NCBI RefSeq assembly: GCF_046000175.1
Contig: NZ_JBEOMB010000049.1
Location: 1-64,000 of the forward strand
DNA length: 64,000 bases
From: Rhodoplanes sp046000175
GTDB taxonomy: Bacteria; Pseudomonadota; Alphaproteobacteria; Rhizobiales; Xanthobacteraceae
Reading direction: 5' to 3'
Shown: positions 16,532 through 25,009 of the stretch, piece by piece
Position numbering within the stretch: position 1 is the stretch's first letter
Layout: every line of letters starts with the position of its first letter
The notes under the pieces: model-generated
What the model was told of the DNA's origin: nothing
What the model saw: the letters and a program-made list of their open reading frames with translations, nothing else
Database searches by the model: none
Position numbers and translations under genes: made by a program

Positions 16532-17821
16532 TCACGACCGCCCCTGCCAGGGCGGCATCGGCAGCACCGGGGCGGCGACGGCGAACGCGGCCGGCAGCAC
16601 CACGGTGGGGGTGCGTCCGCGGTTCTGCACCACGGCGGCCTGGATGTTGTTGTTCTGGCCCTTCTCGTCGAAGCGGATCGGTCCGCCCGTCATCACGTGG
16701 TCGGCGATGTCGGTCGCCTTCACGGCCTTCATCAGCGTCGGGCCGTCGCTCGTGCCGGCGCGCTTGAAGGCGTCGGCCGCGATCATGATCGCCTCGAACG
16801 TGAAGCCGGCGTTGAAGCAGTCGACCTCGAAGCGATTGCTCGGATGCGCGCTCTTGAACGCCGCCGCGAGCGCCTGCGTCACGCTCGACTTGGCGTTCGC
16901 CCACGGCAGGTTGGTGATGTGGAAGTCGGCCAGCGGCCCGAGCGCCTGGTAGAACTCCTCGTCGTAGAGGCCGGGCGAGCCGGGCGAGATGATCGCCTTG
17001 GGCTCGAAGCGCTGGCGCACCATGTCGCGGATCAGCTTGATGGCGTCGGACGAGCGCGTCGTCGACATCACCAGCTCGGGTGCGAGCGCGCGGATCTTCG
17101 TCACCTCGACGGCGAGGTCCTGGGCCTTGGGATCATAGGCGATCGATTCGAGGATCGGGAACGGCAGGCCGGCGGCCGGGAACAGCCGGTCCATGGCGGC
17201 GCGCTGCGCCGTGCCGAAGGTGTCGTTGGCGTGGACGAACACGGCGGTCTTGAACTGGATGCCGGTCGCGTCGATCAGATCCTTGATCAGCTTGAGGCCG
17301 CTGGACACGACCATCACGTTGGTGTGGAAGTTGCGCACCAGATACGTGTAGCCCTGCTCGGTGAGCTGCGGCACCGAGCCGATGTTGACGATCAGCGGCA
17401 CCTTGCGCTGCTCGCAGATCTGGGCGATCGCCAGCGTCGCCCCCGACTCGAAGGCGCCGACCACGCACTGCGCGCCCTCCGAGATCGCCCGCTCGGCCTG
17501 CGTGCGCGCGATGTCGACATTCGACTCGGAATCCACATGCATCAACTCGACCGCGACGCCGAGATCGGCCAGCACCTTGGGGGCGACGACGGCACCGCGG
17601 TGGCAGGCCTGGCCGGCGGCGGCGAACAACCCGGAGCGCGGCAGCACCACGGCGATCTTCAGGGCCTTCGCCTGGGCCCGCACGACCGCCGGCGCGGCCA
17701 GCACGGCGCCGGCTGCGGCGACCCCGGCGAGCACGCGTCGCCGGCTCGGCCGGGCGGCGGCAGACACGAGCGAGTGCGCGGGAACGGCTGCGGGGGAGGG
17801 AAACTCGGGCTCGACTGACAT
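16532..17821 (-). CDS. Branched-chain amino acid-type ABC substrate-binding protein
   Basis: Periplasmic binding protein of the LivJ/LivK (type I) fold, 429 residues. A twin-arginine-like signal SRRRVL sits at residues 26-31, followed by a hydrophobic stretch and a likely cut near VVRAQA, so export is probably by Tat. The mature part has the family landmarks LKIAVVLPRSG-, GAQCVVGAFESG, VPLIVNIGSVP and QRAAMDRLF. Start is the ATG at 17821, after AGGACC. No permease or ATPase genes adjoin it, so it must work with a transporter encoded elsewhere or serve as a sensor ligand protein. Cargo could be an amino acid, aromatic acid or other small molecule. Confidence 0.75.
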   Translation of the reverse strand: MSVEPEFPSPAAVPAHSLVSAAARPSRRRVLAGVAAAGAVLAAPAVVRAQAKALKIAVVLPRSGLFAAAGQACHRGAVVAPKVLADLGVAVELMHVDSESNVDIARTQAERAISEGAQCVVGAFESGATLAIAQICEQRKVPLIVNIGSVPQLTEQGYTYLVRNFHTNVMVVSSGLKLIKDLIDATGIQFKTAVFVHANDTFGTAQRAAMDRLFPAAGLPFPILESIAYDPKAQDLAVEVTKIRALAPELVMSTTRSSDAIKLIRDMVRQRFEPKAIISPGSPGLYDEEFYQALGPLADFHITNLPWANAKSSVTQALAAAFKSAHPSNRFEVDCFNAGFTFEAIMIAADAFKRAGTSDGPTLMKAVKATDIADHVMTGGPIRFDEKGQNNNIQAAVVQNRGRTPTVVLPAAFAVAAPVLPMPPWQGRS

Positions 17822-18096
17822 GGCAATGGTCCTGGCAATGATGCTGCTGACGTGGCGACCGGCGCGTCCGCCCGCAATAGTCCGGGGCGGAGCGGGAAGG
17901 AAGGCCCCGATCGTAGCAATTTCGCGACCCGCGAGCATGCTGTCATCTTGGGCAGCCCGCCCCGTCCGATCGGCCGGCCGGGCCGGTCGGACCGGGGGAG
18001 TTCCGGTCTCGCCCCACTGTCCTGTAGGATCGCGGCGGCGCCGCCACGGGGGGCGGCCACCGGCCGCGCGGGCGGCCGCGCCAGGGAGGACGTGCA

Positions 18097-19467
18097 GTGC
18101 GCCTGACGCCCATTCGGATGGTCATCGCCCGGATGTCGATCGGCAGAAGCCTGATGGCCGGCCTGCTGCTCGCCGTCGCCCTGACGGCGGGACGGCCGGC
18201 CGCGGCGGCCGAAATCCAGCTCTGGCACGGCATGCCGGGCGAGCTCGCCTATCCGCTGGAGGATCTCGTCGCCGGCTTCAACGAGCAGCAGTCGGAGCAC
18301 CGGATCGTGCCGGTGTTCAAGGGCCTCTACACCCAGACCATGATGGCGGCGATGTTCGCCACGCGGATCGGCGAGCAGCCGGCGATCGTGCAGATCGCCG
18401 AGGTCGGCACCGCGACCATGATGACGCGGCGCGACGCGATCGTCGCCGTCCACGAGCTGATGCGCCAGGAGAAGGCGTCGTTCGATCCGTCGGCCTACAT
18501 CCCGGCCGTCGCGGCCTACTACACCGACGGCAGCGGCCAGATGCTCTCCTTCCCGTTCAACTCGTCGGTGCCGATCCTCTTCTACAACAAGGACAAGTTC
18601 CAGGCGGCCGGGCTCGATCCGGAGAAGCCGCCGACGACCTGGCCGGAGGTCGAGGCGGCGGCGAAAAAGCTGCGCGCCGCCGGGCAGTCCTGCGGCTTCA
18701 CCACCGACTGGCCGTCCTGGATCAATGTCGAGAATTTCTCCGCCGTGCACGGCCTGCCGCTCGCCAGCCGCGGCAACGGCTTCGAAGGGCTCGACGCGAC
18801 GCTCGCGATCGACAATCCGACGATGCTGCGCCACCTCGAGGCGCTGGTCGCCTGGCAGAAGGCGGGGATCTACGTCTATGGCGGGCGTGCCACGCGGGCC
18901 GAGGAGAAGTTCCTCGGCCGCGACTGCGCGATCTTCCTCGGCTCGTCGGCGTCGCGCGCCGAGATGCTCAACAACGCCACCTTCAAGGTCGGCTTCGGTC
19001 CCCTGCCCTACTGGCCAGACGTGCGCGGCGCGCCGCATCCGCCGCTGCTCGGCGGCGGCAGCCTGTGGGTGCTGCGCGGCAAGAGCGACGCCGAATATGC
19101 GGGCGTCGCGAGGTTCTTCGCCTACCTGTCGCAGCCGGCCGTGCAGGCGCGCTGGCACCAGACGACCGGCTATCTGCCGATCACCCGCGCGGCTTGGGAG
19201 GCGAGCCGCAAGAGCGGCTTCTACGAGAAGAACCCGGGCGCCGACATCGCCATCAGGCAGATCGGCCTCGCGGCGCCGGCGGCGGGCCGCAAGGGCCTGC
19301 GGCTCGGCTCCTATGTGGTGATCCGCGACATCATCGAGGAGGAGGTCGAGCAGGCGCTCGCCGGCGCCAAGACGCCGGCCGCCGCCCTCAAGGCCGCCAC
19401 GGCCCGCGGCAACGCCGTGCTGCGCGACTTCGCCGCCCAGAACACCACGGCGTCCGGGGCGAGGTGA
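18097..19467 (+). CDS. UgpB-like extracellular solute-binding protein (family 1)
   Basis: Periplasmic binding protein of 456 residues resembling UgpB, the glycerol-3-phosphate binder of the UgpABCE ABC importer. A signal peptide covers about residues 1-38 with cleavage near AAAAE. Landmarks include LWHGMPGE near the N-terminus, GLYTQTMMAAMFA, FPFNSSVPILFYNKD, TTWPEVEAAAKKL, and the C-terminal LPITRAAWEA element. GTG at 18097 is the likely start because GGGAGGA lies six bases upstream; ATG codons follow at 18118 and later. The gene is divergent from the neighbouring binding-protein gene and is followed by no ugpA, ugpE or ugpC, so its transporter is elsewhere. Confidence 0.8.
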   Translation: MRLTPIRMVIARMSIGRSLMAGLLLAVALTAGRPAAAAEIQLWHGMPGELAYPLEDLVAGFNEQQSEHRIVPVFKGLYTQTMMAAMFATRIGEQPAIVQIAEVGTATMMTRRDAIVAVHELMRQEKASFDPSAYIPAVAAYYTDGSGQMLSFPFNSSVPILFYNKDKFQAAGLDPEKPPTTWPEVEAAAKKLRAAGQSCGFTTDWPSWINVENFSAVHGLPLASRGNGFEGLDATLAIDNPTMLRHLEALVAWQKAGIYVYGGRATRAEEKFLGRDCAIFLGSSASRAEMLNNATFKVGFGPLPYWPDVRGAPHPPLLGGGSLWVLRGKSDAEYAGVARFFAYLSQPAVQARWHQTTGYLPITRAAWEASRKSGFYEKNPGADIAIRQIGLAAPAAGRKGLRLGSYVVIRDIIEEEVEQALAGAKTPAAALKAATARGNAVLRDFAAQNTTASGAR

Positions 19468-19534
19468 GGACACGGATGGGGCGGGGTTAGGACACCGCAA
19501 GGCGGGAGCTGCTGCGTTGCCCCGAAGAAGGTCT

Positions 19535-19671
19535 CGTGTCCCGGGCGCGGCGCGACGCGCCGCGAACCGGGACCCAGGGGCCACCCGACGAAGCGCCTGC
19601 CCTGGCGCCCCTGGGCCCCGGCTCTGCGGCGCGTCAGGCCTTGGCCTGCCGCGCCTTGTCCGGGGCACGCG
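19535..19671. repeat. Dispersed REP-like element, family B
   Basis: Third full copy of the element described at 5232-5379, in the same orientation, between the UgpB-like gene and the convergent LssY-domain gene. Confidence 0.7.
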
Positions 19672-19732
19672 GCCTCGGTACCCGGGGGGAGCCGCATCAT
19701 ATCCCGGAGGCGCCCTGCCCGGCGCGCGGCAC

Positions 19733-20551
19733 TCACTCCAGCCGTGCCACCGTGATCTCGCCGTCGGCCTTGTAGTGGTTGACGCGGCGGGCCGGTACGG
19801 TCTCGCCGGCGCGCACGAAGGTCGGGTCCTCGATGACGCGGCGCTCGCTGAGCTCGGCGACGATCAGGTCGCGCTCGGCATTGGTGTCGTCGTCGGTCGC
19901 GTGGGTGACCTGGAAGGTCAGCCGGGTGAAGGACAGGCCGGTGTCACGGGTCGCGGCGCCGACCCACAGCACCGTGTCGCCCTCGGGCGGCGGCGGCGTG
20001 CCGAGCCAAAACTCGGGTGAGGTCGGCGACACGTCGGCGCGGTCGAGCCCGAGCGCCCAGAAACGGACGTGATGGCGTTGGCGCGGGCTGTCGCCGATCG
20101 GCTTCTGGAAGCCGATGTCCTGGCCGCGTCCGAACAGATGCAGCGTGCTGAACGGCGCCGTCGGATAGGGGCGGTTCAGGACGAAGGCCCGCACCATCCG
20201 CCACGATGAGGCGAGCGACAGCGGATCGGCCTCCGCCCACCCGGCGGCCGCGAAGGCGGCGCGCAGCTGCGCCTTCGTGCCGACCAGCACCAGATTCACC
20301 GGATCGCCGGGCAGCCCGTCGACCGTCATGGTGAAGCTCGGGATGCTGGTGCGGCGCAGGATGCGCAGGCCGCCGCGCACCGCCCGCGGCAGGATCACGT
20401 AGGCGGCGAGCCCGTAGGTGACGGCGACGGCGACGATCCAGGGCAGCCGCTGGTCGGCCGTGTCGAACACCACGAAGACGATCAGCCACACGGTGACGAC
20501 GCCGATCAGGGCGACCAGCAGACGCTGCACCAGCCGAACCAGCAGTCTCAT
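19733..20551 (-). CDS. LssY C-terminal domain protein
   Basis: Membrane protein of 272 residues. Two hydrophobic segments occupy about residues 10-62 (LLVALIGVVTVWLIVFVVF and WIVAVAVTYGLAAYVILP). The rest matches the LssY-like C-terminal domain: GDPVNLVLVGTKAQLRAAF, then AGWAEADPLS, PFSTLHLFGRGQDIGFQKP, and RHHVRFW. In Legionella, LssY combines this domain with a PAP2 phosphatase; here the domain stands alone without a phosphatase. Its biochemical role is not known to me. REP-like repeats border the gene on both sides. Confidence 0.75.
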   Translation of the reverse strand: MRLLVRLVQRLLVALIGVVTVWLIVFVVFDTADQRLPWIVAVAVTYGLAAYVILPRAVRGGLRILRRTSIPSFTMTVDGLPGDPVNLVLVGTKAQLRAAFAAAGWAEADPLSLASSWRMVRAFVLNRPYPTAPFSTLHLFGRGQDIGFQKPIGDSPRQRHHVRFWALGLDRADVSPTSPEFWLGTPPPPEGDTVLWVGAATRDTGLSFTRLTFQVTHATDDDTNAERDLIVAELSERRVIEDPTFVRAGETVPARRVNHYKADGEITVARLE

Positions 20552-20589
20552 CTGCGCCCCTCGATCGGTTTCCGCCGACGTCGCCCCAC

Positions 20590-20671
20590 ACTCCGCTCAC
20601 TCCCGCGGAAGCGGGAGTCCACGGCGCCACGACGTGCGGCCCTGGGTCCCCGCGGTCGCGGGGACGAGCGG
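20590..20671. repeat. Dispersed REP-like element, family A
   Basis: CTCCGCTCACTCCCGC...GCGGGAGTCCACGG then CCTGGGTCCCCGC...GCGGGGACGAGCGG, the same two-hairpin design as at 15696-15780, upstream of the LssY-domain gene. Confidence 0.7.
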
Positions 20672-20710
20672 GCATCACGTCTGCCCATGGCCGAAGGTCC
20701 AATCGCGGCG

Positions 20711-21364
20711 TCAGCCGCCGAACGTCCAGGTGCGCGGCGCCGCGGTGCCGCCGGTCCTCAGCATCGTGTCGAGCAGCAGGAGCGCGTCCGCCGTCATGTC
20801 GGCGTCGAGCAGCGCGCCGTGACGGTCGTCGCGGGCGCTGGCGTCGAGAGCGAGGCGGTCGCACACCGCGGTGAGCGATGTCGAGGCGCCCGGAAACAGC
20901 TGCGCATAGAGCCGCTGGGTGCAGACATAGCGCGACTGCGGGTAGGCGCTCTCGCCCCAGGCGATCGCCTTGGCGCGGGCGAACTCGTAATCGAGGAAGC
21001 TGCGCTCGTTCTCGGCCGCGTGGGCGACGATCGGCGCCGTGCCGATGATGTCGCGCACCCGGTCGAGGATCGCCGGGAAGCGCGGCGCGGTCTTCAGATC
21101 GCTCGGCTTGATGCCGTGCACCTTGATGGCGGCGGGCTCGATCGGCGCGTCGGGATTGACCAGCGTGCGGAAGCTCTCGCCCTTGCGCCAGCCGTCACCC
21201 TCGCGGACGAGCTCGACGAAGCCGACCTCGATGACGAGACCGGGCGCCCGCCAGCCGGACGGCTGCTTGCGGATGAAGCCGACGTCCGGGGTCCGCTTCC
21301 CGGTGGTCTCCGCATCGAAGGCGACCAGCCGGTCGAAGCCGTCCAAGAATCCGGGCGCGTGCAT
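20711..21364 (-). CDS. DnaQ-like 3'-5' exonuclease
   Basis: Predicted DEDD exonuclease of 217 residues. Exo I is VAFDAETTG with D17 and E19, Exo II includes IVAHAAENERSFLDYEF, and Exo III is DRHGALLDADMTADAL, giving the H-x4-D (DEDDh) form found in DNA polymerase III epsilon, RNase T and ExoX. It binds two metal ions and removes nucleotides from 3' ends. The ATG at 21364 has GAGGAG at good spacing. It is too different and solitary to call the replicative proofreading subunit; an ExoX- or PolC-exonuclease-like repair or RNA role is possible. Confidence 0.8.
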   Translation of the reverse strand: MHAPGFLDGFDRLVAFDAETTGKRTPDVGFIRKQPSGWRAPGLVIEVGFVELVREGDGWRKGESFRTLVNPDAPIEPAAIKVHGIKPSDLKTAPRFPAILDRVRDIIGTAPIVAHAAENERSFLDYEFARAKAIAWGESAYPQSRYVCTQRLYAQLFPGASTSLTAVCDRLALDASARDDRHGALLDADMTADALLLLDTMLRTGGTAAPRTWTFGG

Positions 21365-21568
21365 GGGCTGTCTCCTCAAGGCCGCCGCTCGATCACGGCC
21401 CATTATGGCGCAGGCTCACGGTGGCATGCCACCGGTTCGAAAAGCCCCGTGCTCCTCCCGGAAATACCGGATGGCGCCGCCGGTCACGGCGCCTAGCATC
21501 GTGATCGTCCTCGGGTCGCCCCGGCGCGCCCTGGTCGATCCCGGAGGTTGGAAGACTGGAGGTTCGGC

Positions 21569-21844
21569 ATGGACGCGGATCGAAGGCCCGGACTCGTCAG
21601 CGGCCTGATCGTGTTCGTCGGCAGCATCGGAGCGCTGTTCCTGATCGCGCGCTTCACCCATTTCGTCTTCATGGTGATCAAGGATCCCGACCGGTTCTCG
21701 GCCGCGACGATCGCGCAAGGCGCCCTGATCGCCGCCGGCATCCTGCTGGTCGGTGGGATCGTCGCGGCGGCCCGGCTGCTGCTCGCCCGGCACGACCCGC
21801 ACGATCACGGCCCGGTCGGCCACTGGTCGCGCCGCGCCGCCTGA
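21569..21844 (+). CDS. Small two-helix membrane protein
   Basis: A 91-residue protein with two hydrophobic segments, SGLIVFVGSIGALFLIARF and GALIAAGILLVGGIVAAARLLL, separated by a short polar loop, and a histidine-rich tail HDPHDHGPVGH that could bind metal. The ATG at 21569 has a strong GGAGGT ribosome-binding site seven bases upstream, which is good evidence for translation. It ends 20 bases from the convergent MFS gene. No family recognised. Confidence 0.6.
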   Translation: MDADRRPGLVSGLIVFVGSIGALFLIARFTHFVFMVIKDPDRFSAATIAQGALIAAGILLVGGIVAAARLLLARHDPHDHGPVGHWSRRAA

Positions 21845-21863
21845 GCGCGACGCATCGGCTCCG

Positions 21864-23039
21864 TCAATCGATTCGACCGGCCAGCGCGGCGCCGGTCGGC
21901 GCGTCCGGTGTCGCGGCCAAATAGCGCCGGTGCAGCAGAATCGCCTGGACGACCAGCGCCGGCAGGGCGGCGAGCAGCAGCAGGCGCGCCGGCACGCCAG
22001 CCGCGAGCGCCGCCGCAGTGGCGAGGCAGGCCGCGATGCCACCGACATCCCAGCCGGCCTCCGCCCGGTAGTGGAACCGCACCGCGCAGGGGGAGGTCTT
22101 GGCGGCGTTGTAGACGGCCGTCATCAGGGTCGGGACGTAGAGGCCGAACAGCGCCGTCGAGGCCAGCGCGGCGACGACGACGCCGGTCGGCGTGTCCGCC
22201 AGCGCGACGCGCAGCAGCACCACGGCCGTCATGGCGGCGAGGTTCAGCCACACGGCCCGGGCCGCATGGCCGGCGTCGATCAGGCGACCGAGCACCAGGC
22301 CGCCGACGGCGCCTGCGAGCGCCGCCGCCCCCAGGAGACCGCCGAAGGCGTCGAAGCGGCGGTCGAACGTCTCGAACATGATCAGGCCCCAGGTGACGGC
22401 GAAGCCGCACATCAGGAAGCCGTCGGTGGCGAACAGCCGCACGCCGTCGCGGAACGGCGCCGGGCCGTGATCCTCGGCGATCACGACGTCGGGCACGCTC
22501 ACGCCGCGGAACGGCACGATGGCGATCAGCGCGACCACGGTCGCGGCCGCGAAGGCGGCCCAGCCGTGCCAGGTCAGGAGGAGGCCGCCGACGACCGGCG
22601 CCACCGTGTCGGCCAGGACCATCACGACGGTGCGCACCCCGATCTGGGCGCCGCGCTCGCCGACGTCGCCGGCGGCCGCGAACACGGCGTGGTAGCAGGT
22701 CCAGTAGACGACGTCGGCGATCGCGACGGCGAGCACATAGGCCGCGATGGTCCACGGCCGGCCGGCATCGACCAGCGCCAGCACCGGGAACTGGCCGGCG
22801 AACAGGACGCAGCCGACCAGCATGGCGGTGCGCAGGCCGGCGCCGCGGATCAGCGCGAAGGCGGCCGGTCGGGTGACCAGCCGCAGCCCCAGCATGGCGC
22901 CGAGCGCCAGGAACGCCCCGGCCGGCGACAGCCCGGCGCGCAGCAGCACGGCGAAGAAGAAGATGCCGGCGAGCCCCCAGGCGAGCTGGCGCAGCCCGGC
23001 ATGCACGGCCAGCCGGTTGATATCGGGATTGCGGAACAA
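21864..23039 (-). CDS. MFS transporter (MFS_1-like)
   Basis: Inner-membrane protein of about 391 residues with some twelve hydrophobic segments, starting FRNPDINRLAVHAGLRQLAWGL. It belongs to a branch of major facilitators seen in Hyphomicrobiales; characteristic loop sequences such as GRLIDAGHAARA follow helix 7. Substrate unknown. Start choice: a TTG at 23039 preceded by CCGGAGACCCCA gives the best ribosome-binding site and begins at the conserved N-terminus; an ATG at 23096 is in frame but has no clear site. The gene is alone, convergent with a small membrane-protein gene and preceded by a long inverted repeat. Confidence 0.7.
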   Translation of the reverse strand: MFRNPDINRLAVHAGLRQLAWGLAGIFFFAVLLRAGLSPAGAFLALGAMLGLRLVTRPAAFALIRGAGLRTAMLVGCVLFAGQFPVLALVDAGRPWTIAAYVLAVAIADVVYWTCYHAVFAAAGDVGERGAQIGVRTVVMVLADTVAPVVGGLLLTWHGWAAFAAATVVALIAIVPFRGVSVPDVVIAEDHGPAPFRDGVRLFATDGFLMCGFAVTWGLIMFETFDRRFDAFGGLLGAAALAGAVGGLVLGRLIDAGHAARAVWLNLAAMTAVVLLRVALADTPTGVVVAALASTALFGLYVPTLMTAVYNAAKTSPCAVRFHYRAEAGWDVGGIAACLATAAALAAGVPARLLLLAALPALVVQAILLHRRYLAATPDAPTGAALAGRID

Positions 23040-23132
23040 TGGGGTCTCCGGGGGCGCTGCGACGCCGCTGCGATAGCACACAATCGATGGCGGCATGGCG
23101 GCAGGCCCCGCAGACGACAGACGGGGAGTTCC

Positions 23133-23300
23133 GGGCCACCCCCCTCCCCAGCCCTCCCCCACAAGGGGGAGGGAGCAGGCTGCGGCCCGAATCAAACTCC
23201 GAAACGACAAACGAGCACGCGCAATGTGCAGCGCAGAGACGCCGCGGCTCCTGCGTTCCCTCCCCCCTTGTGGGGGAGGGACAGGGAGGGGGGTGGCCAC
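23133..23300. repeat. Long inverted repeat with CT-rich arms
   Basis: The left part reads CCACCCCCCTCCCC then CCCTCCCCCACAAGGGGGAG; the right part, about 100 bases on, gives the reverse complement, GGGGGAGGG...GGGAGGGGGGTGG. The arms also hold smaller hairpins. It is a miniature inverted-repeat-like unit without genes, between the MFS gene and the caspase-like gene. Confidence 0.65.
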
Positions 23301-23357
23301 GAACTCGGCGTCGGCGGCCAATCATCACCAGCCACACGCGTCACGCGCGCTAAAAAA

Positions 23358-24824
23358 TCACTCCGGCGTGAGGACTTCCTCGCCGCGGCCGGCTTCCCAC
23401 AGGCCGGTGAGGCGGCCGTCGCTGCCGAGCGCGTAGACGACCGGGGTCGCGGCGCCCCAGTCGACGGTGAGGATGTTGCCGTCGAGCCGGCCGGTGCCCT
23501 GATAGCTCGATCCGACCTTCCAGTTCAGCCGGTAGCGGTCGCCGTCGCGGCGTAGGGTAAGCGTGCCCGAGTAACGGCTGCCGTCGGCATTGCGGCCGGC
23601 GACCCGGTAACGGCCCTCCTGCGGCGTGGCGCGGCCGGGCGCGGCGAGCGCGAAGGGGACGAGCCGCTCGGTCGCGGTGCCGTCGGCCCATTCGCCGTCC
23701 AGCACGGCGCCGGCGCCCGCCCCGAAGCTGTAGACGACCGGGTGCGTGTCGCCCCAGTTCACCACCAGCATGCGGCCGGCGAACTCGCCGCTCCCGCGGA
23801 AGATCTGGCGGCCGATCCACCAGGTGAAGCGCATCCCGTCGGCAGTCGGCTGCAGCGCCACCATGCCCTTGTAGCGGCTGCCGTCGGGGTTGCGTCCGTC
23901 GGCCCGGTAGATGCCGGCGAGCTGCGGCGCGATGGTCGCCTGCGTCGGGCGCGGCTCGCGCGGCGCTGCGACCGGCGGCGGCGCCGGGGCGGGTCCCACG
24001 GCCGGGGGCGGCGACGGCGGCGGGACCGCCCCGCCGGGAGCGAGGGCCGCTTCGCGAAAGACGAAGTCGCCGAAGAAGGACGACGACAGCCAGGGCGTCT
24101 GCTTGCCCGCCGTCTCCTGATAGACGCCCTTGAGGGTGCGCTTGAACGTGTCCTCGAGATTGAGGCCGGGGGTCAGCAGGGCGCGGGCGAGGTGCTTGGT
24201 GTAGGGGCTGTTGCGGCCCTCGCCGTCGAGCGCCACGGCGCCGGGCGAGGTCGAGAAGGAGACGAACAGGCGGGCGCCGCTGTCGATCCGCGACAGGCCC
24301 TTGGTGCCGGTGCCGGGCAGCGGGTTGTCGCGGCAGGCGTCGAGCACCACGATGTTGAGCGTGTTGCCGGCGGCCGTCATGGCATCGACCACGTCGGAGG
24401 CGGGAACCGAGGCGGCGCGCAGCTCCTCCGGGGTCGGCGCCTTGCTCATGACCGGCACGATGTAGTTCTCGCCGCCGACCTGGATGCCGTGCCCGGCGAA
24501 GAAGAACAGGCCGACGCCGCCGCGCGCCTTCAGCGTGTCGGTGAAGCGCTTGACCGCCGCCTGCAGCGCGGGCTGGTCGGCATTGGTGGCGAGCGTCACG
24601 TCGAAGCCGGACTGGCGCAGCGCCGCGGCCATGTCGGTCGCGTCGTTGACCGGGTTCGTGAGCGGGGCGAAGCCGTAGGCGGCGTTGCCGACGATCAGCG
24701 CGGTGCGCGCCTCGGCGGCGGCACGTGCGGCCGTTCCGCCCTGCAGAACCACGGCGAGGATGAGCAGAACGGCGACGAAGGGAAGGATCGCGGCCCGGAC
24801 GGGTCGTGCCATGCGGAGTTCCAT
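23358..24824 (-). CDS. Secreted caspase-like (orthocaspase) protein with two C-terminal repeats
   Basis: Peptidase C14-type protein of 488 residues. A signal peptide or anchor covers about residues 10-36. The caspase-like domain follows (TALIVGNAAY at 41-50) with the catalytic pair H112 in FFFAGHG and C164 in LDACRDNP. A proline-rich linker (about 262-293) leads to two homologous beta-type repeats, about 304-381 and 404-477, each with Y-ADGRN-DGSRY-G, a WWIG or NWKVG strand, a VVNWGD or TVDWGA strand and a G-GLW/GEW ending. The start may be the ATG at 24812 instead. Bacterial orthocaspases cleave after basic residues; targets here are unknown. Probably periplasmic. Confidence 0.8.
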   Translation of the reverse strand: MELRMARPVRAAILPFVAVLLILAVVLQGGTAARAAAEARTALIVGNAAYGFAPLTNPVNDATDMAAALRQSGFDVTLATNADQPALQAAVKRFTDTLKARGGVGLFFFAGHGIQVGGENYIVPVMSKAPTPEELRAASVPASDVVDAMTAAGNTLNIVVLDACRDNPLPGTGTKGLSRIDSGARLFVSFSTSPGAVALDGEGRNSPYTKHLARALLTPGLNLEDTFKRTLKGVYQETAGKQTPWLSSSFFGDFVFREAALAPGGAVPPPSPPPAVGPAPAPPPVAAPREPRPTQATIAPQLAGIYRADGRNPDGSRYKGMVALQPTADGMRFTWWIGRQIFRGSGEFAGRMLVVNWGDTHPVVYSFGAGAGAVLDGEWADGTATERLVPFALAAPGRATPQEGRYRVAGRNADGSRYSGTLTLRRDGDRYRLNWKVGSSYQGTGRLDGNILTVDWGAATPVVYALGSDGRLTGLWEAGRGEEVLTPE

Positions 24825-24958
24825 GCGAAAAGCCCGCCGCGGGACGCGGTATCACGGGCCGGCACGGAACCATAACGGCCGCTTTTAGGCTCGACAATAT
24901 CGATAGCTTCTCGCGCGACGAGCCGTCGGAAATGCTGGTCGGATGCATCGAATGCGGC

Positions 24959-24991
24959 GGCGGGGGACCGGTCGGAAACTGGTCCCCCGCC
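24959..24991 (-). terminator. Terminator-type hairpin after catalase gene
   Basis: A 14-base stem GGCGGGGGACC-GT at 24959-24972 pairs with 24978-24991, one G-T wobble, around a five-base loop. It lies 19 bases after the manganese catalase stop codon on the minus strand. No T-run follows, so it may work with Rho or as a 3'-end stabiliser. Confidence 0.6.
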
Positions 24992-25009
24992 GGGCGTCCG
25001 AGTCGGAGG

